Source of the DNA: Synchiropus splendidus
Taxonomy: Eukaryota > Chordata > Actinopteri > Syngnathiformes > Callionymidae
Length of the DNA stretch: 64,000 bases
Reading direction: 5' to 3'
Assembly: GCF_027744825.2 (NCBI RefSeq)
Contig: NC_071334.1
Location: 32,581,937 to 32,645,936, forward strand
Under the pieces are notes generated by a model. That model saw only the letters and a list, made by a program, of their open reading frames with translations, was not told where the DNA came from and did no database searches. Each line of letters opens with the position of its first letter. The stretch's first letter is position 1. Both the position numbers and the translations under genes were made by a program. Below are positions 1-11,958 of the stretch, one piece after another.

Positions 1-22
1 GCCAGCGGTGCCGAGGTCTCAT
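1..22 (-). CDS. Possible 5' end of a host gene running off the left edge
   Basis: On the minus strand an ATG at 22-20 has A at -3 and opens a frame reading M-R-P-R-H-R-W to the window edge. An in-frame stop (TAA) lies two codons before the ATG, so the frame cannot start earlier in this exon. The upstream kilobase is CpG-rich with GA and trinucleotide repeats, as expected for a vertebrate 5'UTR/promoter. Seven residues are too few to identify a family or rule out chance; the protein is not recognised. Confidence 0.2.
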
Positions 23-189
23 TTTGTTTTATGATCCAAATCCGCCTACAAAGAAGGCTGACTTTATCTGTTGGTTCTCAGCTGGGATGTAAACACTGCT
101 GCTGTTGCTGCAAAGATGATGAGACGTCCACTTGTGACTGTATGAATCAGCCAAGAGTGTTGGAGCTTCTCTCTGTCTGATTTAAACAC

Positions 190-769
190 TGTCATCTCTG
201 GTGAACACGGGAGCGTAATTCCCCCCTAAAGATCCTGCATTTTTAAACACGCACGGATGACAAACGCCACTCCAGCCGAAGGATGCAGCCGTCCATCATT
301 TAAGGCTACATCAGATCGCACCCCGTCAGTCACTCGGGATCAAAGACAGTACGCTGGTTCTACCGCGCATGAAGACATGCCACAAATGTTTGGCTGTACC
401 TCGATGGCAAGTGAATTCTCCTCATGTTGCGCCGCGTCCCCTGGAATCACAGTCGCCTGCTTCTCCCGTCTCCCTCGGAGCGCTTCTCTCTTCGCACGGA
501 AAAGAGCCATGAAGCGTCACAGCCACTCTGGGGGGTTTGGGAGAGAAGAGTAGAGTGGCGAAAGAAAAGTGCCGGGGGAATCTCAGTTTTAGGGGAAATC
601 AGCTATTTCTCGCTCGACAGCCAGACATCTCTCCAACGATGCGCAAAAGCTGCGATAGTGTGATGAACACAAGGAGCGACTGTCTGGACCACACCAGACC
701 CCTCCCCTTATCTACCTCCCCTCCCCTCTCTCTCTCTCTCGCTTTCTCTCTTTTCACGACACATACATT

Positions 770-806
<37 letters not shown>

Positions 807-960
807 CCACCACCGGCAGCAGCAGCAGCAGCAGCAGCGGCACCACCATCCCGTCCTGTCATATCACAAGCGTTCGCACGCACGGATCTCCGGCTGGAGG
901 TCGATCTGATAGGCTCCCGACAATCTGATCCTGAGTCTAAAGCCTCGCTGATGTGTACAA
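190..960 (-). promoter_or_regulatory. CpG-rich, promoter/5'UTR-like block
   Basis: This stretch has clearly more CpG than the rest of the window (for example around 420-500 and 840-910). It contains a GA-rich tract on the minus strand (complement of the CT tract near 725-755) and a trinucleotide cluster. Together with the possible minus-strand ATG at 22 it resembles the first exon and proximal promoter of a developmental or neuronal vertebrate gene. No TATA box was recognised. Inference from composition only. Confidence 0.35.
719..840. repeat. Compound microsatellite: (CT)n, (TCA)n, (CAG)n
   Basis: A pyrimidine tract at about 719-755 is followed by (TCA)n at 770-806 and (CAG)n at about 816-838. 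In translation these give poly-Ser/poly-Ala on the plus strand or poly-Asp/poly-Ala on the minus strand. I treat those as repeat artefacts unless a transcript shows otherwise. The tracts are likely polymorphic. Confidence 0.9.
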
Positions 961-999
961 CAGATGACATTCACAAACAACAGTTTCAATATTGATCGG

Positions 1000-3900
1000 G
1001 CGATCTACCTGCAAATATGCAATAGGTCATGACCCGAAACTCAAAGTTGGTTCAACCAAAGTTTTCTTTCTTTCTTTTTTTTCATGCGTCATCGTGGTCA
1101 TTTTTAAAAAATATTAAAAAAAATATATATAAAAAATGTTTTATTTAAAATGCAGCCACAAGTCCTCAGCCGTAAAGTGTTGCAGAGCAGTACATTCAAA
1201 ACAGCCGCTTTTCAATTCATATATGCCAGAACATTTGTCTTATTTTATTTTGTTTCAAAACGCATTTGCACTGCTATGGGTTCAACTTCCCTTTTTTTGT
1301 ATTAAGAATTGGTTCACTTCACCATTTGGCTTGAACACCACTGAATCACACAACTCATGTGTTGTTGGCATATTGCTGAGTTGGCTTAAAAAAAAAAAAA
1401 AAAAAAAAAGTCTGGAGCTGTTCTCAAGGTTGTACCAAGAAAATTTTCTGACATAAACGTGAGGCATCTTTGTCCACTGCTTATTGCAGGTGAGGGGGTT
1501 AGTGTGACACTTTCAATATAAACAATTACATTTTTTTTAATCCGTAAAAAGTCATTTAGGTCAATAAAAAACGATTTTTGATGAAAACAAATGGCAGACA
1601 TATCAGACAGTGGCTTTCTGTCTTTCAGTATTGGTCCACTGTGAAAACGCTTGAACTGGTTTTGCGTCAGTGTAACACTCTCATTTTAAGTAAAACACAC
1701 ATCATTCAAAACTAACAAAATCCTGCATATCTAGGACCCATTGCTACCTGAGCATCCGGCGGTGTTTTGCAGTGGTTTGCTTTGCACTGTGGAACCGCAT
1801 GTGCAGTTGTTAATGGTACTACAGCTTGACAATTGTGGAGGAAAAGATAATGTCCCACAGCAATTTATTTTGCTGTTGAAAGTTTTTCAGTCTCGTGTGA
1901 GTTAATCTGCATCAGCACTTTCTTACATGGCTTCAGGGGAAGAGACAACACTCTTATTGATACTTGCACTATGTGCAACTTTTGCTGAAAACCAATGAAC
2001 AGTACCCAGAAAACTGTGCTGATTACAGAAACAAAAAGGCAAGTATTTTCGATTTCGACAGATAAAATGTAAAAATGTATGTAAATGTAATTGCAATTGG
2101 ACATAATTAAAATGTCATTTGTGTGAAGTTGTTACAGTCAAGAAAGCAACTCTACTTAAGGGACTTGAATGGAGTTTACAATGTGACACAGGTTCTCAAT
2201 GCAAATGTGGTTTGGATCCGGAACGATTGATGTTGATGTTATGTAAACTAGATCCCGATCAGAATCAAGGCTACGAGTCGGCACTGACTAACGGTGAACT
2301 CACAGGATAGTCCTGTAGCTCATGGCCGACTGTATGTGGCTAACCACTCTGTCAGGGCTTGTTTACAGGGCACGACTCGGACTGACGTTTGGCTGTGGAT
2401 GCAGTGCTGGTTTAAACAGCACCGGCATTCAAACTGGCCACCGAAGTAGACAATAATGAGGAACAGACCAGTGGTTCTTACTTCAGACTTGAACTGGCAT
2501 CTGTTTCAACTGAATTTCTGCTGAATGGTAAACAACACTACCATACCACTTGGGTGGAAATTGGGATGACACCGACTGCTGCATAGCTCCAAAGCCAGCT
2601 CCGATCCAGAGTACTGAACCGGCACAGGGTCAGAGCAGTTGTAGTTCAAGTGCACTTATGGCAGCAACGATAGAAAACAATATGTCTTGTGGATAAAGAA
2701 AGTTATCCCTCTGAGCCATTTCAGTGAGCCCCCGCCCAAAGATACACAGCTACCTATAGGAACTGCGACACTATCACCAGACCATCAGTGCTGGCAACAT
2801 GTAAAGCGTGAATTTTCTTGACTCCAGTTGTTTTCAGTGATGCTGGCGCCGTGCAAATGTCGCCTCATATACTTTGGGCTTCAGGTTTACCCAAAAAACA
2901 ACGCAATAGACATTAAAATTCAGGATTGAGTTGGAGACATTTGGCACTAAAGACTGAGTGGATATGGTTTTCAGTGCACACATATCATCAGAGAAGAATA
3001 AGCACATTGCCAAAGCAAGCTTTCATGGTGCCTGGAAAATGAGCCAGTGAGTTCACCATGATGTTGTCGCCGTAAATTTCAGATATTGAGCGCACCTGAT
3101 ATAGTGATGACAGCCTCAGCCTCTAAGTTAATAGAAAAACAACTTTGCGCATACGCGAGCCGCGTCTATATGCCACTATGACGTGTCTATATGCCGCAGG
3201 TGCAGTGATGTACGGTCAGTGATTTCTGCACGGCGTCTCAACAACGCACAGCTCCTTGCCTCCGCAGCCAGTCTCAGCTGCAACACGGCACGTAACAGCA
3301 ATGGTGGAAGGTGACACAATTACAATCAGAAACAAAACTGCTCATCGAGCTCTTAAATGTGAGACACCAGTGATTTCATTGGTGGCTAAATGTGTAGCAA
3401 CATGAAGCCCATTAGCCCAGAAGAATCCATGGGGTTAGTCCTAGGGTTCAAAGCATGTCATAAAGGTAGCGGCTTAACATCTTGTTTCTAATTTGTTAAT
3501 AGCAACAAAGTATACAACAATATATTTTGTTGACCTTCAGGGACCAAAGCCACAGACTTCCCTTGCCCCTGAAACTCCTCCAGCACTTGTGGGGAACACA
3601 AAGGCCTTTGCCAAGGTTAACTGACAGACTAAAGTCCAAAACAAAAGAATAGTTTAGTCAAACTAAATGTCAATTTGGAAAGGATCTGAGGTCATTCCCC
3701 ATCATTCATGTCTTTTCAGGTTCCTCTGCAGTAGCCCATGTGATCCATGTCAAGAGTCAGTTCAGAAACTTTTAGGATCACAGTGAGAGCTTGAGCAAAA
3801 TACATGTTACATTCATTTATCTTCTTTGGGTGGTAACATTGTATAGGTTTCACAGATACAGTTTTGAAATTCACTCTGTTTCGCTGACAGCAGATTCTCC

Positions 3901-5502
3901 GATAGCCTGCCAGGTCTTAACTGCCTCTCTTTGTGTCACTTTACAGCCACATTTATTTGCTCTTTCCTCGAACCCTCCCTCCAGTCACCGGTCTTTTGTC
4001 TTCGCACCGCTGATGAAAGCCTCCTGGATGTGTTGATGGTGGTGCCGGGGGGAGGTCGGGTGGAAGCCGAAGCCCCCAGCTTTCGTCCCTTTCGGCTCCC
4101 CCGAGTATTGATGTGAATGAACCAGCTTGTGGCAGCTCCGTCCAGGGACAAACTCCCACACTGACGCTCCGCATCTGCTGTCGCTCGATTGCTTTTACTG
4201 CATTAGCATGTCACACAGCTCATCCGGAGAGCCATGAAAAAGGATTTGTGATTCATAACAGAGCAGAATAAATAAAAGGGGGGTGGAGGGTGTGGATGAG
4301 ACATGGGTGGATCTTAACCCCTTGGAATTCTTTCCCAGCCTAGTGGGTGACATATATATTCCGTTGCAGCCCTCAAATTCAAATAAAAAAATCCTCTTGT
4401 TTCAGCATTTTGAGTTTAAAACATGTTGAAGTGAGCAACAAAATTGTCAGGCTTGTTCATTACAGCAGCTTTCGAAAATGTTTGAAGAAAGAGTCACAAA
4501 AAAAGATAGAACAATATTAGTTTGAAATATGTGTTCCAGCATTTACGCTAGCGTGCCACTGAACCGAAGAACTTGATGTGACCTTGTCCCGGGCTGACCG
4601 CCGCCAGGGTGTTTGGCTCCAGTGATGGCCTCCCTTAAACCATCACTGGCTATTCAGCTCCTCCTCCAACAATCCGCTGGACTGGACCAGGATTTGAGGA
4701 AGTAGCCTTCACAAGAATGTTACCTCTGCCACAGGAGCCGTGTGGTCATCACTGTTAATGGATTTCAATGACATTTCAAGGAAGATTTGTCTTTGAGGCA
4801 CAGACAGTGCTGTAGTGCCAACTCCAGTCCTTCTTTAGTGTGTGTTGTGCAAATGCGTTCTGTGATTTTCGGATGTATAGGCACGGGTCTTGTTATGTTT
4901 AGTTCATTGCTCTGACCAATTTTTAATGATGAATAATACATCGTTTTAACCCTCTGCAATATTGCATTCACGTTTTGACCAAGCAACACCATACCAGCAC
5001 ACAAAGCTCTAGCTACATGGATGTTTTTGCAAATTTAATGTTCAGTGGAGATTCTCCTCCTTCTGGTTTCTTCCGATGGTTTTAAACACTACACGATTAT
5101 TCTATATTATCAAGAGTTTTGGGTGTACGTTTTTGTTTTTTCGTTATCATGTGCCTTTGTATAGACTGTCAGTGTCATCCTAACGTATGTAGCTGGAAGT
5201 GGCTTACTCTCCCTTGATGACTGAAGGCTGCAGGGCATCGCTGTATTTTCTCTTTGTGTGATGGTTCAGGGGGTTTATGAGTTGGTGTTTGCCAAGACCC
5301 AACTTCAATCACTTTTTAAATCATTAGCTTATATTTGTTTTGTAACATAAAATGCATTATGGTTCTGTAAAGGAATAGCTATCTGGCCATGATCATTATT
5401 TCAAACACATTTTATTAACCTTTAAAAGTATCTTGCTGTCCTGGTATTCTTGCCAAATCTCTGTTGCTCTGCGACTGATGTGCAGTCATCAAGCTTTTAA
5501 CA
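1000..5502. other. Unassigned intergenic DNA
   Basis: No coding exon or known repeat is recognised. Contents noted: a 22-base poly-A at 1388-1409, AT-rich sequence near 1100-1140, and a short duplication at 3164-3200 in which a TCTATATGCC motif occurs twice. All reading frames are short and have no recognisable domain. Confidence 0.5.
1388..1409. repeat. Poly-A tract (22 bases)
   Basis: Uninterrupted A run with no LINE- or SINE-like body recognised upstream, so it is not assigned to a retroposon. Confidence 0.95.
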
Positions 5503-6038
5503 GCTCTTACCGCATCACTGCTGTTTTAGCTCCTCTACACTGGCTTCCTGTGTGTTTTGGAATTTGATTTTAAAATTGTATTAACAACCTAAATCTCATC
5601 TGGGTTTAGCTTGCCGCTACATTTCAGATGTGTAAGCCAACTATGAGCCAGTTTGCAGTCTTAGATCCACGAGCAGATCCCTTGAAGGTGAAGGTGAAAT
5701 CAAACCAAGCCTTTTACGTCAGTGCCCCCCCAACTTTGAAACAGTCTGCCTGAGGAGATTAGACTGGCAGAGTCTGAGCCTTCTTTTAAATCTCTTTTTA
5801 AAACACATTTTCACTGACTAGCTTATATGTGATGTCTGCTTTATTGATAAGCTGATGGGAATTTAATTTTTTTTCCTCCCTTACCTCTGCGCACTGTTTA
5901 TGCCGTATGCCATGTCTAATTGTTTCATGTTCTGTGTTGATTTTAATGCAGGTTTTATGTTTACACTTTGTGATGCAGGAGTGTCTGAAAGGGGCTACAT
6001 AAATTATAATAATCATAATAATAATATGATAATAATCA
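5503..6038 (+). mobile_element. Decayed LINE 3' end (L2/CR1-like)
   Basis: Fragment of the C-terminal end of a non-LTR retrotransposon polyprotein plus its 3'UTR. Positions 5514-5552 encode ITAVLAPLHWLPV, the LHWLPV motif typical of L2/CR1-type LINE C-termini. A one-base insertion near 5561 moves the frame, which then reads EFDFKIVLTT (the family's RIDFKILL segment). Near 5750-5815 another segment reads EEIRLAESEPSFKSLFKTHFH followed by a stop, matching the usual C-terminal tail. The element ends with a GGGGCTACATAAATTATAATAAT-type tail and an (ATA)n tract at about 6008-6038, typical of this LINE group. Stops and frameshifts show it is dead; the 5' portion is absent. Confidence 0.8.
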
Positions 6039-6341
6039 TGCCATCTCTGTTGTCAAGAAAAAAATGACAAAGTCTGTTTCATGATTATTCCATGTTTTCT
6101 TCTTCATCGTACTTACAATAATCCCACACAAAAAGGATTTCTCTCTGACCCCAAATCTGACGTTGCAATCCTGAAATCCATTATTTGTTCTGTATTCATT
6201 TAAGCTCTTTTGCTCTGTTGATAAAACTTTTATACATACAGAGTGCAAGATCTGCCGAAGCTTCTACCACAGTTAAGAACCAAGTGGAGTGATTTCAGGT
6301 TTGCGCATGAAGAATATGTGGGCGTAACTGTTTATCCAGCC

Positions 6342-6412
6342 CATCCTCACTCCCATGGCATAATATATTGATGTTGGGACAGTTGACTTATGCATCTTAT
6401 ACTGCATGTTGA
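6342..6412 (+). repeat. Terminal fragment of the CATCCTCACTCCCATGG element family
   Basis: Starts CATCCTCACTCCCATGGC and continues AATATATTGATGTTGGGA, then CTTATACTG. The same order of blocks occurs at both ends of the element at 62458-63134. This copy is a solitary terminus; no partner inverted end is seen nearby. Confidence 0.65.
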
Positions 6413-7765
6413 CTCATTTTCAACTCAGTTTTCAATGTTCTGCCTTACACAACAGTGCAACACGTAAAAAAACAAAGGTTGCAGCTAGGTAAGCCATGGA
6501 ATGGCACTCCATTCATTCTACATATATCAATGTGTCAGTTGCCAATTAAAGCCTGTCAAACGGCCGAGCATTTTACTCACAGTGACTTCCGGTACTGGAA
6601 CTACGGAGGGCAGCCATGTATGGGTTTATAAATAGCAACTGACCTCCAATATGATTCAGTGAAGAGAGCTTCCGAACGTCTCCCTGTCCCTCGCACTTCC
6701 AACAGGTCGACGTGCGATTCACGCTTATTTTGTTCATCCAAAATAATGCACCAGTATTTACTTTTCAAAGGTCTCCACCTCCATTGTTTACCATGTCTTG
6801 TTGTACCCTTGTTCACTCGTCTCCCAGTGACTCATCCAGTGTTCAAAGAGTTTCCTACAACACACGGTGTTGAAGTTACACCTGGCTAGCAGTCTGTCCA
6901 GTGCCTATGCTTTTTATTTTGCGGGCAAAGTTTTGTTCAGAAGTGAGCGCAAAACGCTGGACTGCCATCATCGTTTTTCATCTCAGTGTCTCTGCAGTTA
7001 TCAGTTTATCCTCACTCTTCCTGCTGATCTGTTGCAGAGAGAAGCTTCTGGGCCTCCTGCTTAGTATTCACCACAAACAGAAACGAGCCGATCTGCATGC
7101 CCTACACTGAATATGTAAGTGACCTGAAAAGGCTCCCATCTCGCCAGCTCCAGCGATGCTGCACGCACTCCAGCCTGCTTGAAATTCCACCTCGCCGCTG
7201 CTCCCTCAGGATGAGCTTTATACAGCGTAAACCCTGCGGAGCTCTCGCCTGTCATTCCACCATGGCGGACTCTTTGTCAACGGTCTCTTTAATCAAATAG
7301 ACACTGTATATTCTGTCTGTGCATCCATATGTATGGGATTTGATAACCAGCGTATAACCAAGACAAACTAATACGTTTGGGGCAAATACACAAGCGAAAA
7401 AAACACACAGCTGTACGGCTCATTAGGATTCACAGTGAAGCCGTGGTGAACTAAAGGATTTTCGCTGTGACAAAATATGTTGTAAATTAATTACTGTAGG
7501 AGAAGCTCATGAAGATGAATGTATAAAGCAACTTTTTGGAATGTTGCATGTAAGTGCAACCTATCGAAGTGAGGTAGGTTTTCAAAGTGGTGTGGGCATC
7601 TTGCAAGTTCATCTCTGGTTTGCCATTGCAGAGGTCTGATCCACGCGTGGTCCAGTTCATCTCCTGTCACATTAGACAAATAAAGGATCTCGTTTTCACA
7701 AGCGGTTCTGAATGCAGCCTGAACAATTGACGGAAAATGCAGATAAAACATAGCAAAGTATATAG
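6413..7765. other. Unassigned DNA with CpG-richer patch
   Basis: No gene is recognised. The part between about 6580 and 7275 is richer in CpG than its surroundings. It begins near a CTTCCGG motif (6585) and ends near CCACCATGGCGGAC (7257-7270), an arrangement that could be an unrecognised transposon or a decayed promoter. Reading frames here are short and lack domains. Confidence 0.35.
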
Positions 7766-8908
7766 CATAGTTCCAACGCGCACCAAGGTGAGTTATGCAA
7801 ATGACAAACCTTGGTTCACAGCTAAACTCAGCCAGATCAGATGGGAGAAGGAGGCAGCGCGCAAGAGTGGGGACAGGAGCTGCTACAAAGAGGTGAAGTA
7901 TCGGTTTCAGAGGGAGCTGAAGAAAGCTAAGGCCGCATACTCTGACAAACTTACGCAGCAGTTCTCAGCCAATGACTCGGCTGCAGTGTTGAGAGGGCTC
8001 AAGGTGCTCACTAACTACAAGCCACGTGCCCCCCACACTCTGAACAACCTCGCTCTTGCACTGGACCTGAACAACTTTTACTGTCACTTCGAGCAGCCAT
8101 TTTGCCACAACACCTCTGTGGTCTCTCCAGCACCCTGTTCCACTTTACAACAAAGGACTGTGCTGTCTCTTAGTGACACAACTAAGACGATGTCACTGAG
8201 ACAGCAAAGTCGATCACAGTCACTTTTGATGAGCCACCCCCTCACCTCCCCCCTCTTCCTCTTTCTCTTGACATCGTGGAGCAAGACGTGCTCACTCAGT
8301 TCAGGAAGCTGAACCTTTGGAAGGCTGCGGGTCCGGACAGTTTCCCCTGCCATCCTGAAGCATTGTGCTGCTGAGCTGGCTCCAGTGTTCACGGACATCT
8401 TCAATGCTTCCTTGGTGTCCTGTCAAGTTCCTGCCTGCTTTAAGTCCTCCACTATCATTCCTGTTCCCAAGAAGGCCAGGATCACAGGACTGAATGACTA
8501 GAGACAGGTGGCACTGACGTCTGTAGTCATGAAGTCCTGGTCTATCACTGCTTCTCACCTGGACTCATTGCAGTTTGCCTACAGAGCCAACAGATCTGTG
8601 GACGATGCAATGAACCAGGCCCTTCATTTCATTCTGGAGCATCTCGACTCCCCAAGAACCTATGCCAGGATCCTGTTTGTAGACTTCAGCTCTGCCTTTA
8701 ACACGATTCTTCCAGCTCTGCTTGAAGATGAGCTTCGCCAGCTCCACGTGCCTGACTCCCTCTGCAGATGGATTACAGACTTCCTCAAATGGGAGCCAAC
8801 CATCAGGTCCCTCATCAGGAAGGCCCAGCAGAGAATGAAGCACTTTCCTAGTTGGTGGACTAGTGGGGACTGACCATGGCAATAAATTCTTTTCTGATTC
8901 TGATTTTG
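7766..8908 (+). mobile_element. Internally deleted LINE (L2/Rex1-like)
   Basis: The frame near 7770-8095 reads VPTRTKVSYANDKPWFTAKL, then a basic linker, SANDSAAVLRGLKVLTNYKP and LDLNNFYCHFEQ. This is the region between endonuclease and reverse transcriptase (RT) in jockey-superfamily LINEs. Further segments are [13 protein letters not shown] (near 8300), [27 protein letters not shown], and RT motif A with its flanks, FAYRANRSVDDAMN and [13 protein letters not shown] (about 8570-8710). A stop follows LND near 8499, and one frameshift lies near 8330. After ITDFL (about 8785) the frame jumps to RKAQQRMKHF, so RT motifs B and C (PQG, FADD) are deleted. The copy ends in AATAAA and a TTCTGATTCTGAT tail (8881-8907). 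It cannot encode an active enzyme. It differs in sequence and tail from the neighbouring copy at 9626, so it is another lineage. Confidence 0.85.
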
Positions 8909-9625
8909 AAACAAGTGACACCAGAAGGTGCTTAAAAAGTGACATTGGGATTGAACCAGCAGGGGTATAGGAACATTACACAGCAGGTGGTGGTGAAGAA
9001 ATTTACATAGCAAAAATGACGGCTAAAATGACAGATAAAATACGTGTAGATGATGTAAAGGAAGAAATGCAACAGAAGACGCTGCCAAAATAAGGGATTG
9101 TATGCAAAGGTAATGAGTGGAGTGAAAATGACAAAAAGTTGAAGGAACATGGCAACATGCAGGTGAAGACAGAAAATGAATGCCTACCCTTAGTCACTCA
9201 ACATTAACTGTTAATGTCGCAGACAAAACAAGACAAAATATGTTTTTCCATGACAAAGATCAGATGATGACGAGACAGCACCAGAGTTATAATACGATTG
9301 TGCGTCATAGTTTGTGCACAATACCGAGACTAAAATGTTTTGCAAGAAACTAAAAATAAAAAAATGCCTTACTCATTTTCGTTAAACAGAAAAATCCTGA
9401 AAGAAACATCAGTAAATGACTCACAGAACTAAAGTCACGTATCCGACTGGACATTTGAAGGGACGAGTGTGTGGTCAATTCAGTAAATGCCAAAACTTCA
9501 CTGTTTTTATTTGTTCCACGCAGTTGCTGAACACACGTAACATAAAAAACACGAAGACGCCGGTCGAATGGGTCTGAGAGAAGCCGCTGCGTGTGTCCGC
9601 GCCGCCATCTTGGATTCCCTAATCA
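8909..9625. other. Unassigned spacer between two LINE copies
   Basis: AT-rich sequence without a recognisable gene. Its last 90 bases are GC/CpG-rich and contain a good match to the YY1 consensus (9601-9613) directly before the truncation point of the next LINE. Confidence 0.4.
9601..9613. promoter_or_regulatory. YY1-type motif (GCCGCCATCTTGG)
   Basis: Exact match to the well-known extended YY1 site, in a short CpG-rich patch (about 9550-9620). Because the adjoining LINE is 5'-truncated, the site probably belongs to the pre-insertion target DNA. Single-motif evidence only. Confidence 0.35.
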
Positions 9626-9652
9626 TATTTTAACCATGCAGACCCCAAGAGT

Positions 9653-11851
9653 GTGCTCCCACAACTGCACAGCCATGAAAACTTCTCCACACGAGGCAAC
9701 AACACCCTGGACAACGTCTACACTGCGCACAGGGGAGCCTACAGATCAGTCCCCCTGCCTCCGCTTGGTGCCTCTGACCACACCACTGTCTTGCTCATTC
9801 CAGCATACAGGCCACGGGTGAAGGTCACAAAGCCCACCAAGAAGAGGATCCGCGTGTGGCCCGAAGGATCATCTGTAGCACTCCAGGACTGCTTCTCCAC
9901 CACAGATTGGAACATGTTCAGAGAGGCAGCCACTATCAACAACACCGTTGATCTCCAGGAGTATACAGAGACCGTCACAGCCTACATCCGGAAGTGTATT
10001 GATGACGTGACAGTCGCCAAAACCATCTCCATCCGGGCTAACCAGAAGCCATGGATGACAGGTGAGGTTCACAGATTGTGGCGTATTCGAAACGCTGCCT
10101 TCAGAGCTGGAGATGAGGAGGGCCTGAGAGCAGCCAGGGCCAACCTGGCACGTGGCATCCGAGAGGCGAAGCGGCAATATTCCAGGAAGATTGCAGACCA
10201 GTTCAGCGACAGCAGAGACACCAGGAACCTGTGGAGGGGGATCCAGACCATCACAGATTACAAGCCCTCACCGCAGACCTGTGATGACTCCCCTCTTCTG
10301 CTCGACCAGCTGAATGACTTCTTTGCTCGCTTCGAGGCAGTCAACAAGACTCCAGCCCAGAAGATCCCTCTGACCGCTGAAGACCAGGTACTGTCGTTGT
10401 CTCCGAACAGGGTGCGAAGATCGCTGAGAAGGATCGACGTGAGGAAAGCTTCGGGTCCAGACGACATCCCGGGAAGGGTCCTGAAAGACTGCGCTGAGGA
10501 GCTTACAGATGTCCTCACAGACATCTTCAACACCTCGCTGAGCCAAGCTGTTGTTCCAACATGCCTAAAAGCAGCATCCATCATTCCAGTCCCGAAGAAG
10601 ACGTCTCCCACCTGCCATAATGACTACCGCCCAGTAGCACTCACTCCCATCATCATGAAGTGCTTTGAGCGTCTAGTCATGCATCACATCAAGACCTCTC
10701 TCCCTCCTGCTCTAGATCCATACCAGTTCGCATACCGGTCCAATCGCTCGACTGACGATGCCATCTCCACTGCTCTCCACTCCGTCCTCACCCACCTGGA
10801 GACGAGAGACTCTTGCGCCCGAATGCTGTTCCTGGACTTCAGCTCAGCATTCAACACCATCATCCCGCAGCAGCTCATCCTCAAGCTGGTCCAGTTGGGA
10901 CTTGCCCCCCCCCTCTGCAACTGGCTACTGGACTTCCTCACAGGCAGACCACAGGTGGTTCGAGTTGGCAGGAATACCTCCGGGTCCATCACAATGAACA
11001 CTGGAGCTCCTCAGGGATGTGTACTGAGTCCTCTCTTATTCACTCTGCTAACGCATGATTGTGCACCTGTGTCTGACTCAAACCTCTTCATTAAGTTTGC
11101 AGATGACACAACCGTGGTGGGCCTCATCAGGAACGACGACGAGTCCAACTACCGGAGCGAGGTGTGCCGCCTGGTCCAGTGGTGCGATAACAACAACCTT
11201 CGCCTGAACGTGGAGAAGACCAAGGAGATGGTGGTGGACTTCAGGAGACGACCTGTCCTGCATCCCCCGCTGCTCATCGCTGGTGCCGCAGTGGAGCAGG
11301 TCACCAGCACCAAGTTCCTGGGTGTTCACATTTCCCAGGACCTGACCTGGAACACCAACACCACGGCACTGGCCAAGAAAGCCCAGCAGCGCCTGTACTT
11401 CCTGCGGAAGCTGAAGAGAGCCGGAGTTCCGTCCCCCATCATGTGCACCTTCTACAGAGGCACGATCGAAAGTGTTCTGACCAGCTGCATCACAGTGTGG
11501 TTCGTCTCTTGTACCATCGCCTGCCGCAAGACCCTGCAGCGCGTGGTGAAGACTGCTGAGAAGATCATCGGGGTCCCTCTTCCATCCCTCCTGGACATCT
11601 ACAAGACTCGCCTCACTCGGAGAGCCCTGAGGATCGCAGGAGACCCCTCCCACCCGTCGCACCGCCTCTTCACGCTGCTACCATCAGGGCGAAGGTTCCA
11701 GAGTCACCGCGCACGAACTAGCAGACTGAGAGACAGCTTCATCCACCAGGCTGTCATGATGCTGAACTCCCTCCCTGCTCTGCCCCCGGGTCTGCACCAG
11801 GCACTTTTGGCTCCATCCACAGGGGCAGAGGATGTTGCCATGCTGCCATGA
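9653..11851 (+). CDS. LINE endonuclease (C-terminal part) and reverse transcriptase
   Basis: The ORF is 732 codons if counted from the GTG at 9653. The frame is open from 9623, and the true start was lost by 5' truncation. Roughly the first 60 residues are the end of an AP-endonuclease-like domain: the [12 protein letters not shown] segment, then [10 protein letters not shown], whose SDH is the conserved catalytic-site motif. A basic linker follows (about 60-260). The RT domain starts near 268 with [10 protein letters not shown], then IIPVPKK. Motif A is [10 protein letters not shown], with the catalytic Asp at about 395; motif B is [10 protein letters not shown]; motif C is FADD, residues 482-485, so both catalytic Asp are present; then [12 protein letters not shown] and KFLGVHIS. 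The C-terminus carries the [16 protein letters not shown] block typical of fish L2/Rex1-like LINEs. The domain set should copy LINE RNA into DNA at a nicked target. Half of the endonuclease is missing, so this copy is probably not autonomous. Clade assignment within jockey/CR1/L2/Rex1 is uncertain. Confidence 0.9.
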   Translation: MLPQLHSHENFSTRGNNTLDNVYTAHRGAYRSVPLPPLGASDHTTVLLIPAYRPRVKVTKPTKKRIRVWPEGSSVALQDCFSTTDWNMFREAATINNTVDLQEYTETVTAYIRKCIDDVTVAKTISIRANQKPWMTGEVHRLWRIRNAAFRAGDEEGLRAARANLARGIREAKRQYSRKIADQFSDSRDTRNLWRGIQTITDYKPSPQTCDDSPLLLDQLNDFFARFEAVNKTPAQKIPLTAEDQVLSLSPNRVRRSLRRIDVRKASGPDDIPGRVLKDCAEELTDVLTDIFNTSLSQAVVPTCLKAASIIPVPKKTSPTCHNDYRPVALTPIIMKCFERLVMHHIKTSLPPALDPYQFAYRSNRSTDDAISTALHSVLTHLETRDSCARMLFLDFSSAFNTIIPQQLILKLVQLGLAPPLCNWLLDFLTGRPQVVRVGRNTSGSITMNTGAPQGCVLSPLLFTLLTHDCAPVSDSNLFIKFADDTTVVGLIRNDDESNYRSEVCRLVQWCDNNNLRLNVEKTKEMVVDFRRRPVLHPPLLIAGAAVEQVTSTKFLGVHISQDLTWNTNTTALAKKAQQRLYFLRKLKRAGVPSPIMCTFYRGTIESVLTSCITVWFVSCTIACRKTLQRVVKTAEKIIGVPLPSLLDIYKTRLTRRALRIAGDPSHPSHRLFTLLPSGRRFQSHRARTSRLRDSFIHQAVMMLNSLPALPPGLHQALLAPSTGAEDVAMLP

Positions 11852-11909
11852 GCTAGGTGCTCCTCCCAGTGGTTGATGGACCGATGTGACGATTGTTGCA
11901 TGTATCCTG

Positions 11910-11958
11910 CTGTCTGTGATCTTTATGTGGTGTCTGTGATCTTTATGTTCGTCTGTGA
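11910..11958 (+). repeat. Short tandem repeat in LINE 3'UTR
   Basis: The unit TGTCTGTGATCTTTATG occurs twice in succession, followed by a partial third TCTGTGAT. It lies between the LINE stop codon and its polyadenylation signal, so it is probably part of the element or arose by slippage. Confidence 0.7.

Noticed and set aside
599..970. 123-codon minus-strand frame with poly-Ala and poly-Asp
   Set aside because: The homopolymers come from the (CAG)n and (TCA)n arrays; flanking residues have no domain. At most an upstream frame in a 5'UTR.
11078..11662. 194-codon minus-strand frame inside the LINE
   Set aside because: Antisense shadow of the reverse-transcriptase frame, explained by its GC-rich codon use.
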